Positions 43,431-52,621 of a stretch of 64,000 nucleotides of DNA are shown here, one piece after another. The notes beneath the pieces are model-generated. The model had not been told where the DNA came from. It searched no databases and was given only the letters and a program-made list of their open reading frames with translations. Position 1 is the first letter of the stretch. Every line of letters begins with the position of its first letter. The translations under genes and the position numbers were made by a program. Source of the stretch: Xanthomonas indica (lineage in GTDB: Bacteria; Pseudomonadota; Gammaproteobacteria; Xanthomonadales; Xanthomonadaceae); contig NZ_CP131914.1 of the NCBI RefSeq assembly GCF_040529045.1, positions 3,704,501 through 3,768,500 on the forward strand, given 5' to 3'.

Positions 43431-45750
43431 GCTGTTGCTGGCCCTGTGGGCCGGCACCGCCGCGCTCGCCGTCGCCCAGCCTCAGACCCTCCCCCCAACC
43501 CAGGCCGCTGCGCCGGCGCAGGAGACCCTGTACCTGGAGGTCACCCTGAACCAGACCCGCCAGCCCGGCCTGTTCCAGTTCCAGCGCGACGGCGAGCAAC
43601 TGCGTGCCAGTGCCGCGACCCTGCGCCAGCTCGGCTTGCGCGTGGACGGCGGCGACGCTACCGCGGCGATCGCCCTGGGCGACCTGGACGGCGTGCGCTT
43701 CCGCTACGACGCCAGCCTGCAGCAGGTGACCATCGATGCGCCGGTGGCGTTGCTCGACGTCGCCACCACCCGGATCGACGCCCGCGGCGGCGTGCCGTCG
43801 CTGCCGGCGACCAGTTCGCCTGGCGCCCTGCTCGACTACGACCTCTATGCCAGCCGCCAGGGCAGCACCAGCAATCTCACCGCCAGCGGCGAACTGCGCG
43901 TGTTCGGCCTGGGCGACGGCCTGCTGCGGCAGTCCTTCGTCGGCCGGCTGTACCGCGAACCGCAGCAGGACTGGCGCGCCCAGGCGATCCGCCTGGACAC
44001 GCAGTGGCAGTGGTCGCTGCCCGAGCGCATGACCAGCGTGGTGCTGGGCGACACCTTCAGCAGCAGCACCAGTTGGAGCCGCACCCTGCGCCTGGGCGGG
44101 GTGCGGGTCGGCAGCGACTTCGGCCTGCAGCCGTACCGCGCGATCACCCCGTTGCCGGAATTCCTCGGCGAGGTGGCGGTGCCCTCCAGCGTAGACCTGT
44201 ACGTCAACGGCATCCGCCAGTACGGCGCGCAGTTGCCGGCCGGGCCGTTCCAGTTGTCCGCGGCACCGGGCGTGGACGGTGCCGGCAATGCCCAGGTGGT
44301 GATCACCGATGCCTATGGCCGCACCCGCTCGCTGGCCTTTCCGTTCTATGCGACCCAGGATCTGCTGGCCAGCGGCCTGACCGACTGGTCGCTGGCGCTG
44401 GGCCGGGTGCGCGAGGAGTACGGCGTCGCCGATTTCGCCTATGCCGGCGACACGGTCGGCAGCGCCAGCTGGCGGCGCGGCGTCGGGCCGCGCTTCACCG
44501 CCGAGGCGCATGCCGAAGCCGGGGCCGGCGTGCGCAACGCCGGCGTCGGCGGGCTGTGGCTGCTGCCGCGCGCCGGCGTGTTCGGCGCCTCGCTGGCGCA
44601 CGGCGGCGGGGCCGGCCAGCAAGGCCTGCAATACGCGCTCAGTTACCGCTGGAACAACGGCCGCTTCAACCTGGCGCTGGATACCCAGCGCGCCCAATCC
44701 GGCTACCGCGACGTGGCCGCGCGCTACGGCGCCGCGCCGCCGCGGGTCAGCGAGCGCGCCCTGTTCGGCAGCAGTTGGAACGGCCTGGGCAGCATCGCCC
44801 TGAGCTATGTGCGCCTGGCCTACCCGGACAGCGACGACCAGCGCTACGCCAGCCTGTTCTGGACCCGCGCCCTGCCGCGGCAATCGTCGTTGAACCTGAG
44901 CATCAACCAGAACCTGGACCAGGCCCGCGACCGCAGCGTGTACCTGGGCTGGTCGGTGGCCCTGGACGGCCGCCGCCAGGCCGGCGTCGCCATGCAGCGC
45001 ATCGGCGCGCGCACCAGTGCCACGGCCGACCTCAGCCAGGCGGCGGCGGCCGACGGCGGCAGCGGCTGGCGGCTGCAGGCGCGCGGCGGGCAGGACGGTG
45101 GCGGCGGCCTGGCCGAAGCCAGCTGGCGCGGCGCCAGCGCCCGCTACGCCGGCGGCATCGCCAGCACCGGCGGCCAGACCTACGGCTACGCCGAGGCCTC
45201 CGGCGGCGTGGCCTGGATCGGCGGCGGCTGGTTCCCCGGCCGCGATCTCGACCAGGCCTTCGCCCTGGTCTCCACCGGCGGCGTCGCCGACGTGCCGGTG
45301 TTGCTGGAGAACCGGCCGATCGGCCGCACCGATGCGCGCGGCTTCCTGCTGGTCACGCCGCTGCTGGCCTGGCAGCACAACCGGCTGTCGATCGATCCGA
45401 TGCGCCTGTCGGCGGAGCTGCGGCCCGAGCAGGTCGACCAGATCGTGGTGCCGCGCGACCGCACCGGGGTGGTGGTGGCGTTCCCGATCCACCGCAGCGA
45501 TGGCGTGCTGGTGCAACTGCACGATGCCGACGGCGTGCCGCTGCCGGTCGGCAGCCGGGTGCATGGCCCCGGGGTCGACACGGTGGTCGGCTACGATGGC
45601 CAAGCCTATGTGGAAGGACTCGGCGCCGGCCGCAACGACCTGGAGGTGGACATGCACGGCAGCCGTTGCCGGTTCCGCATCGAGCGCACGACGCAGGCCC
45701 CGCCCACCGGGCTGAGCCCGCTGCGCTGCCTGCCGGAGACCGCCCCGTGA
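43381..45750 (+). CDS. outer-membrane usher of the Csu-type pilus
   Basis: A 789-residue usher. The ATG at 43381 lies inside the end of the chaperone gene (50-bp overlap) and yields an Arg-rich leader and signal peptide (LLLALWAGTAALAVA). The N-terminal domain reads LYLEVTLNQTRQPGLFQFQR; the beta-barrel has VLGDTFSSSTSWSRTLRLGG and VDLYVNGIRQYGAQLPAGPF, the plug signature; the C-terminal domains end with RCRFRIERTTQ and a Cys pair. It would secrete and assemble subunits across the outer membrane. A TTG at 43435 is a less likely start. Confidence 0.92.
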   Translation: MASRARSRWSWTPRRPELLLALWAGTAALAVAQPQTLPPTQAAAPAQETLYLEVTLNQTRQPGLFQFQRDGEQLRASAATLRQLGLRVDGGDATAAIALGDLDGVRFRYDASLQQVTIDAPVALLDVATTRIDARGGVPSLPATSSPGALLDYDLYASRQGSTSNLTASGELRVFGLGDGLLRQSFVGRLYREPQQDWRAQAIRLDTQWQWSLPERMTSVVLGDTFSSSTSWSRTLRLGGVRVGSDFGLQPYRAITPLPEFLGEVAVPSSVDLYVNGIRQYGAQLPAGPFQLSAAPGVDGAGNAQVVITDAYGRTRSLAFPFYATQDLLASGLTDWSLALGRVREEYGVADFAYAGDTVGSASWRRGVGPRFTAEAHAEAGAGVRNAGVGGLWLLPRAGVFGASLAHGGGAGQQGLQYALSYRWNNGRFNLALDTQRAQSGYRDVAARYGAAPPRVSERALFGSSWNGLGSIALSYVRLAYPDSDDQRYASLFWTRALPRQSSLNLSINQNLDQARDRSVYLGWSVALDGRRQAGVAMQRIGARTSATADLSQAAAADGGSGWRLQARGGQDGGGGLAEASWRGASARYAGGIASTGGQTYGYAEASGGVAWIGGGWFPGRDLDQAFALVSTGGVADVPVLLENRPIGRTDARGFLLVTPLLAWQHNRLSIDPMRLSAELRPEQVDQIVVPRDRTGVVVAFPIHRSDGVLVQLHDADGVPLPVGSRVHGPGVDTVVGYDGQAYVEGLGAGRNDLEVDMHGSRCRFRIERTTQAPPTGLSPLRCLPETAP

Positions 45751-46769
45751 GCGCGCGCGCCTGGCGCCTGCTGCCGCCGGCGCTGCTGCTGGCGGCCGCG
45801 GCCTTGCTGCCGTCGCGCGCCGCGGCCACCACCACCTGTACCGCACAGGCCACGGCACTGAGCTTCGGCACGCTTTCCGATAGCGCCGCCACCGACGCCA
45901 CCGCGCAGATCGTGGTCACCTGCCAGACCGGCGCGATCAGCGTGCTGGGCACCATCTACGTGCGCATGTGCCTGAACATCGACGAAGGCGCGCAAGGCGG
46001 CGGTCTCGGCATCACCCCGCGGCGCATGCTCAACCCGCTCAACGACAGCCTCGGCTTCCAGCTCTATCGCGACAGCGCCCGCAGCCTGATCTGGGGCAGC
46101 ACGCTGAGCGGCTCCACGCCGCTGCAGGTGGACCTGACCTACTCGTCGCTGGCGACCGGCGGCAGCGGCACCGCCACCTACACCCTCTACGCGCGGGTGC
46201 CGCTGCAAAGCGGCATCGCCACCGGGCTGTACCAGAACAGTTTCAGCGGGGTGTACACCAACCTGCAGTACCGCTACGACGAACCGCTGATCGGCAACCC
46301 CGCGGTGATCCCCACCTCCTGCACCACCGGCGGCAAGGGCGGCGGCACCTCGGTGCAGTTCCCGTTCGTGGCCAGCGCCACCGCCACGCCGACCTGCACC
46401 ATCGCCAGCATCGCCGACCTGGATTTCGGCACCCAGTCGGGCCTGATCGACACCCCGCTGAACTACACCACCGCGCTCAGCATGACCTGCCGCGCCCGCA
46501 CCGCCTGGCAGGTCAGCCTGGACAACGGCCAGAACGCCAGCGGCACCGTGCGGCGCATGCGCAGCGCCGGCGGCCAGTACCTGACCTACGAGCTGTACCG
46601 CGACGCCGCGCGGACCCAGCGCTGGGGCAGCACCCTGAACACCGACACCCAGACCGGCACCGGGACCGGCAGCGCGCAGTCGCTGACCCTGTACGGCCAG
46701 GTGCCGGCCCAGCAGACCCCGGCCCCGGGGAGCTACAGCGACGTGGTCAAGGTCACCGTCACCTACTGA
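45747..46769 (+). CDS. two-domain SCPU protein, probable pilus tip adhesin
   Basis: A 340-residue secreted protein starting with GTG at 45747, which overlaps the usher stop (GTGA). After the signal peptide come two SCPU domains: the first (residues 30-180) with LSFGTLSDSAATDATAQIVV and a degenerate FQLYRDSARSLIWGS, the second (residues 210-340) with ASIADLDFGTQSGLIDTPLN, YLTYELYRDAARTQRWGSTL and VVKVTVTY. This two-domain shape matches CsuE-like tip adhesins, where the first domain contacts surfaces. It follows the usher immediately. Confidence 0.88.
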   Translation: MSARAWRLLPPALLLAAAALLPSRAAATTTCTAQATALSFGTLSDSAATDATAQIVVTCQTGAISVLGTIYVRMCLNIDEGAQGGGLGITPRRMLNPLNDSLGFQLYRDSARSLIWGSTLSGSTPLQVDLTYSSLATGGSGTATYTLYARVPLQSGIATGLYQNSFSGVYTNLQYRYDEPLIGNPAVIPTSCTTGGKGGGTSVQFPFVASATATPTCTIASIADLDFGTQSGLIDTPLNYTTALSMTCRARTAWQVSLDNGQNASGTVRRMRSAGGQYLTYELYRDAARTQRWGSTLNTDTQTGTGTGSAQSLTLYGQVPAQQTPAPGSYSDVVKVTVTY

Positions 46770-46850
46770 GGCCTGAACGGGGCCGCGGCGCGGGTCAAGT
46801 TGCCGGGATGGGAGCCGTTATCGATTGTGTCTACTTCGGAGCCCCGATCG

Positions 46851-47171
46851 ATGCGCCTGCCGTTCCTGCGACCGCTGCTGTTGGCGAGCCTGTGCGTGGC
46901 CGGCGTCGATGCGGCGGCGCAGCCCACGCTCGGCAGCGGCAGCGCCACGTTGCGGATCGGCATCCGCATCGAGCGCAGTTGCGAGATCGGCACCGCCGGC
47001 GGCGCCCAGCCCGGGGCGCTGCCGACGATCGCCTGCAACCGCCCGCTGGCCTACCAGGTCAGCATCGACGGCACGCCCGTGCCCAGCGCCGGCACCGCGC
47101 TGGCCTTGAGCCTGTCCACGACCGGCGCCGCGCCGCGCGACGCGGCGCGCTACGCCACGGTCGCGTTCTAG
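46851..47171 (+). CDS. short SCPU-like pilus protein
   Basis: A 106-residue exported protein with a signal peptide ending near VDAAAQ. It contains the beginning of an SCPU-like domain (LRIGIRIERSCEIGTAGGAQ and two Cys) and LAYQVSIDG, but lacks the YxLYRDAxxxxWGS motif and stops with YATVAF, so the domain is about 60 residues shorter than normal. It may be a minor or assembly-starting subunit, or a truncated copy. The ATG at 46851 follows GGAG. It lies between the adhesin and the second chaperone gene. Confidence 0.68.
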   Translation: MRLPFLRPLLLASLCVAGVDAAAQPTLGSGSATLRIGIRIERSCEIGTAGGAQPGALPTIACNRPLAYQVSIDGTPVPSAGTALALSLSTTGAAPRDAARYATVAF

Positions 47172-47191
47172 TGGGCGGTGCCCGCCGCCGA

Positions 47192-47905
47192 ATGCGCACA
47201 GGCCTGCTGCCAGCGCTGCTGCTGGCGCTGGCCGGTAGCGCCGATGCGGCCGGGGTGCGGATCAGCCCGACCCTGGTGCAACTGGCGCCGGAGGAGACCA
47301 GCACCGAGATCTGGCTGAACAACACCCAGGGCCGCCCCTGGCGGGCGCAGGTCCAGGTGTACCGCTGGCAGCAGCGCGACGGGATGGACGCATTGGACAG
47401 CACCGACGAGGTGCGTACTAGCCCGCAATCGATCGACATCCCGGCGCAGGGGCGGCAACTGCTGCGACTGGTGCGCACCGGCCCCGGCGCCGCCACCGAG
47501 CGCGCCTACCGGCTGGTGCTGGAGGAACGCGCCGCGCCACCCGACGCCGCAGCGCCCGCACCCGCCACGGCAGGCGCGCCGCTGCTGCTGCGCTATTCCA
47601 CGCCGGTGTTCCTGCGCCCAGCGGACCCGGCGGCCGCGCCGCGCCTCAGCGCCCACCTGATCGCCGGCGCGCAGGGGCCGGAGCTGGTGGTGCACAACCG
47701 CGGCAGCGCCCATGCCCGGCTCAGCGACCTGAGCTTCATCGGCGCCGACGGCCGCACCCAGACCCTGTTCCCCAGCCTCGCCGGCTACATCCTGGCCGGC
47801 GCCTACAAGCGCTGGCCGCTGCCGGCCGCCGCCGCCGCCCCCGGCGGCCGCTTCGCGGCGCGGCTCGACGAGCAGGCACCGCTGCAGCCGCTGCCGGCCG
47901 AGTGA
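47192..47905 (+). CDS. second Csu-type pilus chaperone
   Basis: A 237-residue chaperone paralogous to that at 42690-43430: VRISPTLVQLAPEETSTEIW, VQVYRWQQRDGMDALDSTDE, LLRYSTPVFLRPA, and LAGYILAGAYKRWPLPAA (versus LAGYVLPGQRKRWPLPAA). The signal peptide is TGLLPALLLALAGSADA. The ATG at 47192 is chosen; a GTG at 47171 that touches the previous stop (TAGTG) is an alternative with seven extra residues. Two chaperones in one Csu-type locus suggest one is dedicated to a subset of subunits. Confidence 0.88.
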   Translation: MRTGLLPALLLALAGSADAAGVRISPTLVQLAPEETSTEIWLNNTQGRPWRAQVQVYRWQQRDGMDALDSTDEVRTSPQSIDIPAQGRQLLRLVRTGPGAATERAYRLVLEERAAPPDAAAPAPATAGAPLLLRYSTPVFLRPADPAAAPRLSAHLIAGAQGPELVVHNRGSAHARLSDLSFIGADGRTQTLFPSLAGYILAGAYKRWPLPAAAAAPGGRFAARLDEQAPLQPLPAE

Positions 47906-47918
47906 GCCGGCCGGCGCA

Positions 47919-47947
47919 TTGCGCCACCGCCCCCCGCCAGGTATAGT
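47919..47947 (+). promoter_or_regulatory. rpsB-tsf promoter
   Basis: TTGCGC (47919-47924), 17-bp spacer, TATAGT (47942-47947), 14 bp after the chaperone stop and about 230 bp before rpsB. This is the best sigma-70-like promoter in the block and gives a long rpsB leader. Confidence 0.75.
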
Positions 47948-48014
47948 GCGCGGCTTCGTCGTGCCTGTCATGGCCCGATGAACCGTCCACGCCGGACGCA
48001 CCGGCGAATTCACA

Positions 48015-48074
48015 CCTGCTGCCATCGCCCGTGCCGGGGTGCTCCGCAAGGAGTTCGGTCACGGAGACAGCAGG
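48015..48074 (+). promoter_or_regulatory. structured rpsB leader RNA
   Basis: Nested perfectly paired segments: CCTGCTG (48015-48021) with CAGCAGG (48068-48074), CCGTG (48029-48033) with CACGG (48060-48064), and CTCC (48042-48045) with GGAG (48050-48053) closed by a GCAA tetraloop. It resembles the autoregulatory rpsB leader known in gammaproteobacteria, where S2 represses its own operon. Assignment to that class is by position and shape only. Confidence 0.6.
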
Positions 48075-48183
48075 GAGGCCCAACCCCGGAATCGTCGTGC
48101 GGACCCACAAGGCCGCACCGTCATGCGCGCGCTTCACCCATCCCTGCCCGCGCACGGCCGGTTCCCCATCAGGAGTCACTGCA

Positions 48184-48981
<798 letters not shown>

Positions 48982-49086
48982 CCGGCGCGCCATGCGGCTG
49001 CGCGATCATGCGCAGCCGCTGCCCGGCGCGTTCGGCGCGCCCGGCTTCGCGAGCGCCGCCTGCGGCGCCCGCTTCCCAGATCTACC

Positions 49087-49109
49087 GGCCGGCCGCAAGC
49101 CGGCCTTTT
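49087..49109 (+). terminator. terminator-like hairpin between rpsB and tsf
   Basis: 7-bp stem GGCCGGC/GCCGGCC with CGCAA loop followed by TTTT. It sits 24 bp before tsf and probably attenuates read-through so that tsf is made at a different level from rpsB. Confidence 0.7.
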
Positions 49110-49132
49110 CCCACCTTTCGTGAGGACATCCC

Positions 49133-50011
49133 GTGGAAATCACTGCTTCCCTGGTCAAGGAACTGCGCGAGCGCACCGGCGCCGGCATGATGGAGTGCAA
49201 GAAGGCACTCACCGAGAACGCCGGCAACATCGACAACGCCGCCGAGTGGCTGCGCAAGTCGGGCCTGGCCAAGGCCGACAAGAAGGCCGACCGCGTCGCC
49301 GCCGAAGGCCGCATCGCGATGGCCCAGGACGGCGGCAAGGCGGTCCTGGTCGAAATCAACTCCGAGACCGACTTCGTCGCCAAGGACAACAACTTCCTGG
49401 CCTTCACCGATGCCGTGGTCCAGGCCGCCCTTGCCTCCGGCGCCGCCGACGTCGAAGCGCTGAAGAGCGCCAAGCTGCCCAGCGGCGAGACCGTCGAGGA
49501 AGCCCGCGCCGCGGTCATCGCCAAGGTCGGCGAGAACGTGCAGGTGCGCCGCCTGGTGCGCATCGACAGCGCCAACAACGTCGCCGCCTACGTGCACGGC
49601 GGCCGCATCGGCGTGCTGGTCGAGGTCAAGGGCGGCGACGCCGACCTGGCCCGCGGCATCGCCATGCACATCGCGGCGATGAACCCGCCGCACGTCAAGG
49701 CGTCCGACGTCCCGGCCGAGTTCGTGGCCAAGGAAAAGGAAATCGAGCTGGCCAAGATGTCCGAGAAGGACAAGGCCAAGCCGGCCGACATCCTGGAAAA
49801 GATCATCAGCGGCAAGATCGCCAAGATCGTCAACGAGGTCACCCTGTACGGCCAGCCCTACGTGTTGAACACCGACCAGACCGTGGAGCAGGCGGTGAAG
49901 GCCGCCGGCGCCGACGTGGTCGGCTTCCAGCGCCTGGCGGTGGGCGAAGGCATCGAGAAGGTGGTGGAAGACTACGCCGCCGAAGTGATGAAGCAGGCCG
50001 GCCTGGCCTGA
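49133..50011 (+). CDS. tsf: translation elongation factor Ts
   Basis: A 292-residue nucleotide-exchange factor for EF-Tu. The N-terminal module reads [20 protein letters not shown] and the EF-Tu contact motif follows as [15 protein letters not shown]; the C-terminal dimer part has [20 protein letters not shown]. Length is normal for gammaproteobacteria. It is followed by a strong terminator, so the translation block is split from pyrH. Confidence 0.98.
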   Translation: MEITASLVKELRERTGAGMMECKKALTENAGNIDNAAEWLRKSGLAKADKKADRVAAEGRIAMAQDGGKAVLVEINSETDFVAKDNNFLAFTDAVVQAALASGAADVEALKSAKLPSGETVEEARAAVIAKVGENVQVRRLVRIDSANNVAAYVHGGRIGVLVEVKGGDADLARGIAMHIAAMNPPHVKASDVPAEFVAKEKEIELAKMSEKDKAKPADILEKIISGKIAKIVNEVTLYGQPYVLNTDQTVEQAVKAAGADVVGFQRLAVGEGIEKVVEDYAAEVMKQAGLA

Positions 50012-50032
50012 TCCCGCGTCCGGGAAGAAAAG

Positions 50033-50060
50033 AGCCGCGCACTGTCGCGGCTTTTTTTTT
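50033..50060 (+). terminator. rho-independent terminator after tsf
   Basis: Stem AGCCGCG/CGCGGCT with a 6-nt loop followed by nine T, 22 bp after the tsf stop. It ends the rpsB-tsf transcript before the HDOD-GGDEF gene. Confidence 0.93.
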
Positions 50061-50130
50061 GCGGGTGTACGCTGCGCGGGCTGGGACAGGCCGCTGCCCC
50101 ATCTCTTATTCCATGCCGTATCGGAAGTGC

Positions 50131-51624
50131 ATGCATCCTGAACTCGAAGCGATCCTGAGCCACTCCCGCGACCTGCCCTCGCCTCCCGGCATTGCCTTGC
50201 GCATCATCGAGCTGGCGCAGGACGCGGACGTGGATCTGGCTGCCACCGCCGACGCCATCGCCATGGACATGGCGCTGAGCGCGCGGATGCTGCGCATCGC
50301 CAATTCCCCGCTGTACGCCAGCCGCCGGCGCATCGACAACCTCGGCCAGGCGCTGACCATGCTCGGCCTGAACGCCGCGCTGAGCCTGGCGCTGGGCTTT
50401 TCGATGGTGCAGAGCCTGCGTGGCGACGCCAGCGCGCCGCAGGAACGGCTGTGGCGGCGCAGCGTGCTGGCCGCCCTGGCCAGCCGCCTGCTCGGCCAGG
50501 CCGCCGGCCTGCGCAAGCACGAGGAACTGATGCTGGCCGGCCTGCTGCAGGACATGGGCGCGCTGGCCCTGCTGCACGTCTGCCACGACCGGTACGCGGC
50601 ACTGCTGCAGGAGGCCGAAGGCGATCCGCAGCGGCTGAGCGCCCTGGAGCGCGAGCACCTGGGCGCCGACCGCGCCGAGGTCGGCGCCTGGCTGGCGAAG
50701 AAATGGAAGCTGCCCGGCTACCTGCAGCGCAGCATCGGCAACGGCGGCGACGCCGAGGCGAGCGAACCCTTCGACATCTGCGTGCGCCTGTCCGGGTCGA
50801 TCGCCGACATCTGGCTCAACGAGGACACCGAAGCCGCACGCAGCCACGCCATGCAGCGCGCCTATCGCGACCTGCAACTGGACAGCCGCCGCTTCGACGA
50901 AGTGATCGGCCATATCGCCGAGGCGCTGCCGTCGGTCAGCCCGATCTTCGACGTGCGCATCGCGCAGCCGGAGCGGGTCGACGCGATCATCAGCCACGCC
51001 CGCGAGCTGATGGTGCTGCGCAACCTGCGCGACGTGCAGGAGGCCAATCGCGTGCGCCAGCGCGCCGACGAATACGAGCAGCACGCCCGGCGCCTGGCCG
51101 AGCAGGCCAGCCGCGACGCCCTCACCGGCGTGTTCAACCGGCACCAGCTGGACACCCTGCTGCAGCAGCAGTTCGAACTGGCCAACCGTCACGACTGGCC
51201 GCTGTCGGTGGCCTTCATCGACCTGGACGACTTCAAGAAGATCAACGACGCCCACGGCCACCTGGTCGGCGACCAGGTGCTGCGCGCGTTCGCCCAGACC
51301 CTGCAGCCGCTGCTGCGCAGCAGCGACATCGTGGCGCGCTTCGGCGGCGAGGAATTCCTGGTGCTGTTGCCCAACACCGGCGAGGAAGCCGCGCTCGGGG
51401 TGATGCGGCGCATCCTGTCCGAGATCGCGCAGCGGCAGATGGCCCAGACCAGGCAGGGCCCGCTGCACATCAGCTTCTCCGCGGGCGTGGCCACCCAGGG
51501 CGGCCGCGAGCGCTTCAACAGCGCGCAGGAACTGCTGCAGGCGGCCGACGACATGCTGTACAGCGCCAAGCACGGCGGCCGCAACCGCGTCACCGCGCGT
51601 TCGTGCGGCGAAGCGCAACGCTGA
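50131..51624 (+). CDS. HDOD-GGDEF signalling protein
   Basis: A 497-residue cytoplasmic protein. Residues 5-275 are an HDOD domain (SHSRDLPSPPGIALRIIELA, DMALSARMLRIANSPLYASR, LGLNAALSLALGFSMVQSLR, LMLAGLLQDMGALALLHVCH). After a coiled linker (RVRQRADEYEQHARRLAEQA) the GGDEF domain begins at DALTGVFNRHQLDTLLQQ, with GGEEF at 405-409 and an inhibitory RSSD five residues before it (396-399). It should synthesise cyclic di-GMP under product control. The ATG at 50131 has CGGAAG upstream; 50113 is an alternative. It stands alone between terminators and pyrH, where most relatives have nothing. Confidence 0.92.
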   Translation: MHPELEAILSHSRDLPSPPGIALRIIELAQDADVDLAATADAIAMDMALSARMLRIANSPLYASRRRIDNLGQALTMLGLNAALSLALGFSMVQSLRGDASAPQERLWRRSVLAALASRLLGQAAGLRKHEELMLAGLLQDMGALALLHVCHDRYAALLQEAEGDPQRLSALEREHLGADRAEVGAWLAKKWKLPGYLQRSIGNGGDAEASEPFDICVRLSGSIADIWLNEDTEAARSHAMQRAYRDLQLDSRRFDEVIGHIAEALPSVSPIFDVRIAQPERVDAIISHARELMVLRNLRDVQEANRVRQRADEYEQHARRLAEQASRDALTGVFNRHQLDTLLQQQFELANRHDWPLSVAFIDLDDFKKINDAHGHLVGDQVLRAFAQTLQPLLRSSDIVARFGGEEFLVLLPNTGEEAALGVMRRILSEIAQRQMAQTRQGPLHISFSAGVATQGGRERFNSAQELLQAADDMLYSAKHGGRNRVTARSCGEAQR

Positions 51625-51663
51625 AGCCTGCCCGGCGCCGCAGACGCGCTGGCGCGCATCGGC

Positions 51664-51669
51664 TAAAAT
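51664..51669 (+). promoter_or_regulatory. -10 element of the pyrH promoter
   Basis: GGCTAAAATCGTG contains a near-consensus -10 TAAAAT, 36 bp before the pyrH ATG. No good -35 is visible. The same GGCTAxAAT-CGT context occurs at the frr promoter. Confidence 0.55.
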
Positions 51670-51705
51670 CGTGTGGTTTGCCCGTCATCCCCCAACGAGG
51701 TCGCC

Positions 51706-52428
51706 ATGTCCCAGCTCGCCTATCGCCGCATCCTGTTGAAACTTTCCGGCGAAGCGCTGATGGGGGATGGGGACTACGGCATCGACCCCAAGATCATCAA
51801 CCGCCTCGCCCATGAGGTGATCGAGGCCCAGCAGGCCGGCGCGGAAGTGGCGCTGGTGATCGGCGGCGGCAACATCTTCCGCGGCGCCGGCCTGGCCGCC
51901 GGCGGCATGGACCGGGTCACCGGCGACCACATGGGCATGCTCGCCACCGTCATCAACGCGCTGGCGATGCAGGACGCGCTGGAGAAGCTCGGCGCCAAGG
52001 TGCGGGTGATGAGCGCGATCAAGATCAACGACGTGTGCGAGGACTTCATCCGCCGCCGCGCGATCCGCCATCTGGAAAAGGGCCGCATCGCGATCTTCGC
52101 CGCCGGCACCGGCAACCCCTTCTTCACCACCGACTCCGGCGCGGCGCTGCGCGCGATCGAGATCGGCGCCGACCTGCTGCTGAAGGCGACCAAGGTCGAC
52201 GGCGTGTACGACAAGGACCCGAAGAAGCACCCCGACGCGGTGCGCTTCGACAGCCTGACCTACGACGAGGTCATCGCCCGCAACCTCGAGGTGATGGACA
52301 CCGCCGCCTTCGCCCTGGCCCGCGACAGCGACCTGCCGCTGCGCATCTTCAACATGGGCCAGCCCGGCGAACTGCTGAAGATCCTGCGCGGCGCCGAGAT
52401 CGGGACGTTGGTGAAGGGTCGGGGCTGA
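51706..52428 (+). CDS. pyrH: UMP kinase
   Basis: A 240-residue hexameric kinase of the amino-acid-kinase fold that phosphorylates UMP, regulated by UTP and GTP. Signature stretches: [60 protein letters not shown] and [20 protein letters not shown]. The ATG at 51706 follows CGAGG. In many bacteria it lies between tsf and frr, as here except for the intervening signalling gene. Confidence 0.98.
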   Translation: MSQLAYRRILLKLSGEALMGDGDYGIDPKIINRLAHEVIEAQQAGAEVALVIGGGNIFRGAGLAAGGMDRVTGDHMGMLATVINALAMQDALEKLGAKVRVMSAIKINDVCEDFIRRRAIRHLEKGRIAIFAAGTGNPFFTTDSGAALRAIEIGADLLLKATKVDGVYDKDPKKHPDAVRFDSLTYDEVIARNLEVMDTAAFALARDSDLPLRIFNMGQPGELLKILRGAEIGTLVKGRG

Positions 52429-52432
52429 AACG

Positions 52433-52576
52433 CCGGGAATGGGGAATCGGGATTGGGGAATCGCCACAGCGTTGCGCGCTGCAACATTGGCGCTGGCCCC
52501 GATTCTCGCAACATTGGCGTTGTTTAGGCGAGCCGGAATCCGCCTTGCCATTCCCCATTCCCGATTCCCCACTCCC
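52433..52576. repeat. G-rich/C-rich inverted repeat element, copy 1
   Basis: Arms 52433-52465 and 52545-52576 are imperfect inverted copies built from units of the type GGGAATGGGGAATCGGG. The interior carries a 12-bp direct repeat GCAACATTGGCG at 52481 and 52508 (27-bp period). It fills almost the whole 193-bp pyrH-frr gap. Copies 2 and 3 lie at 62404-62509 and 63659-63781. Confidence 0.9.
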
Positions 52577-52583
52577 AGCAGGC

Positions 52584-52589
52584 TATAAT
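52584..52589 (+). promoter_or_regulatory. -10 element of the frr promoter
   Basis: A consensus TATAAT 8 bp beyond the repeat element and 32 bp before the frr ATG, in the context GGCTATAATCGTCC. No good -35 is visible at 16-18 bp, because the repeat arm occupies that place. Confidence 0.6.
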
Positions 52590-52621
52590 CGTCCGATTCA
52601 GATTCAGCACGGACACCGGCG

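Noticed and set aside
43446-45746. Open frame running through the usher gene and joining the adhesin gene, suggesting a fusion
   Set aside because: The upstream part is an out-of-frame Arg/Pro-rich translation of the usher. The adhesin has its own GTG start overlapping the usher stop and a proper signal peptide.
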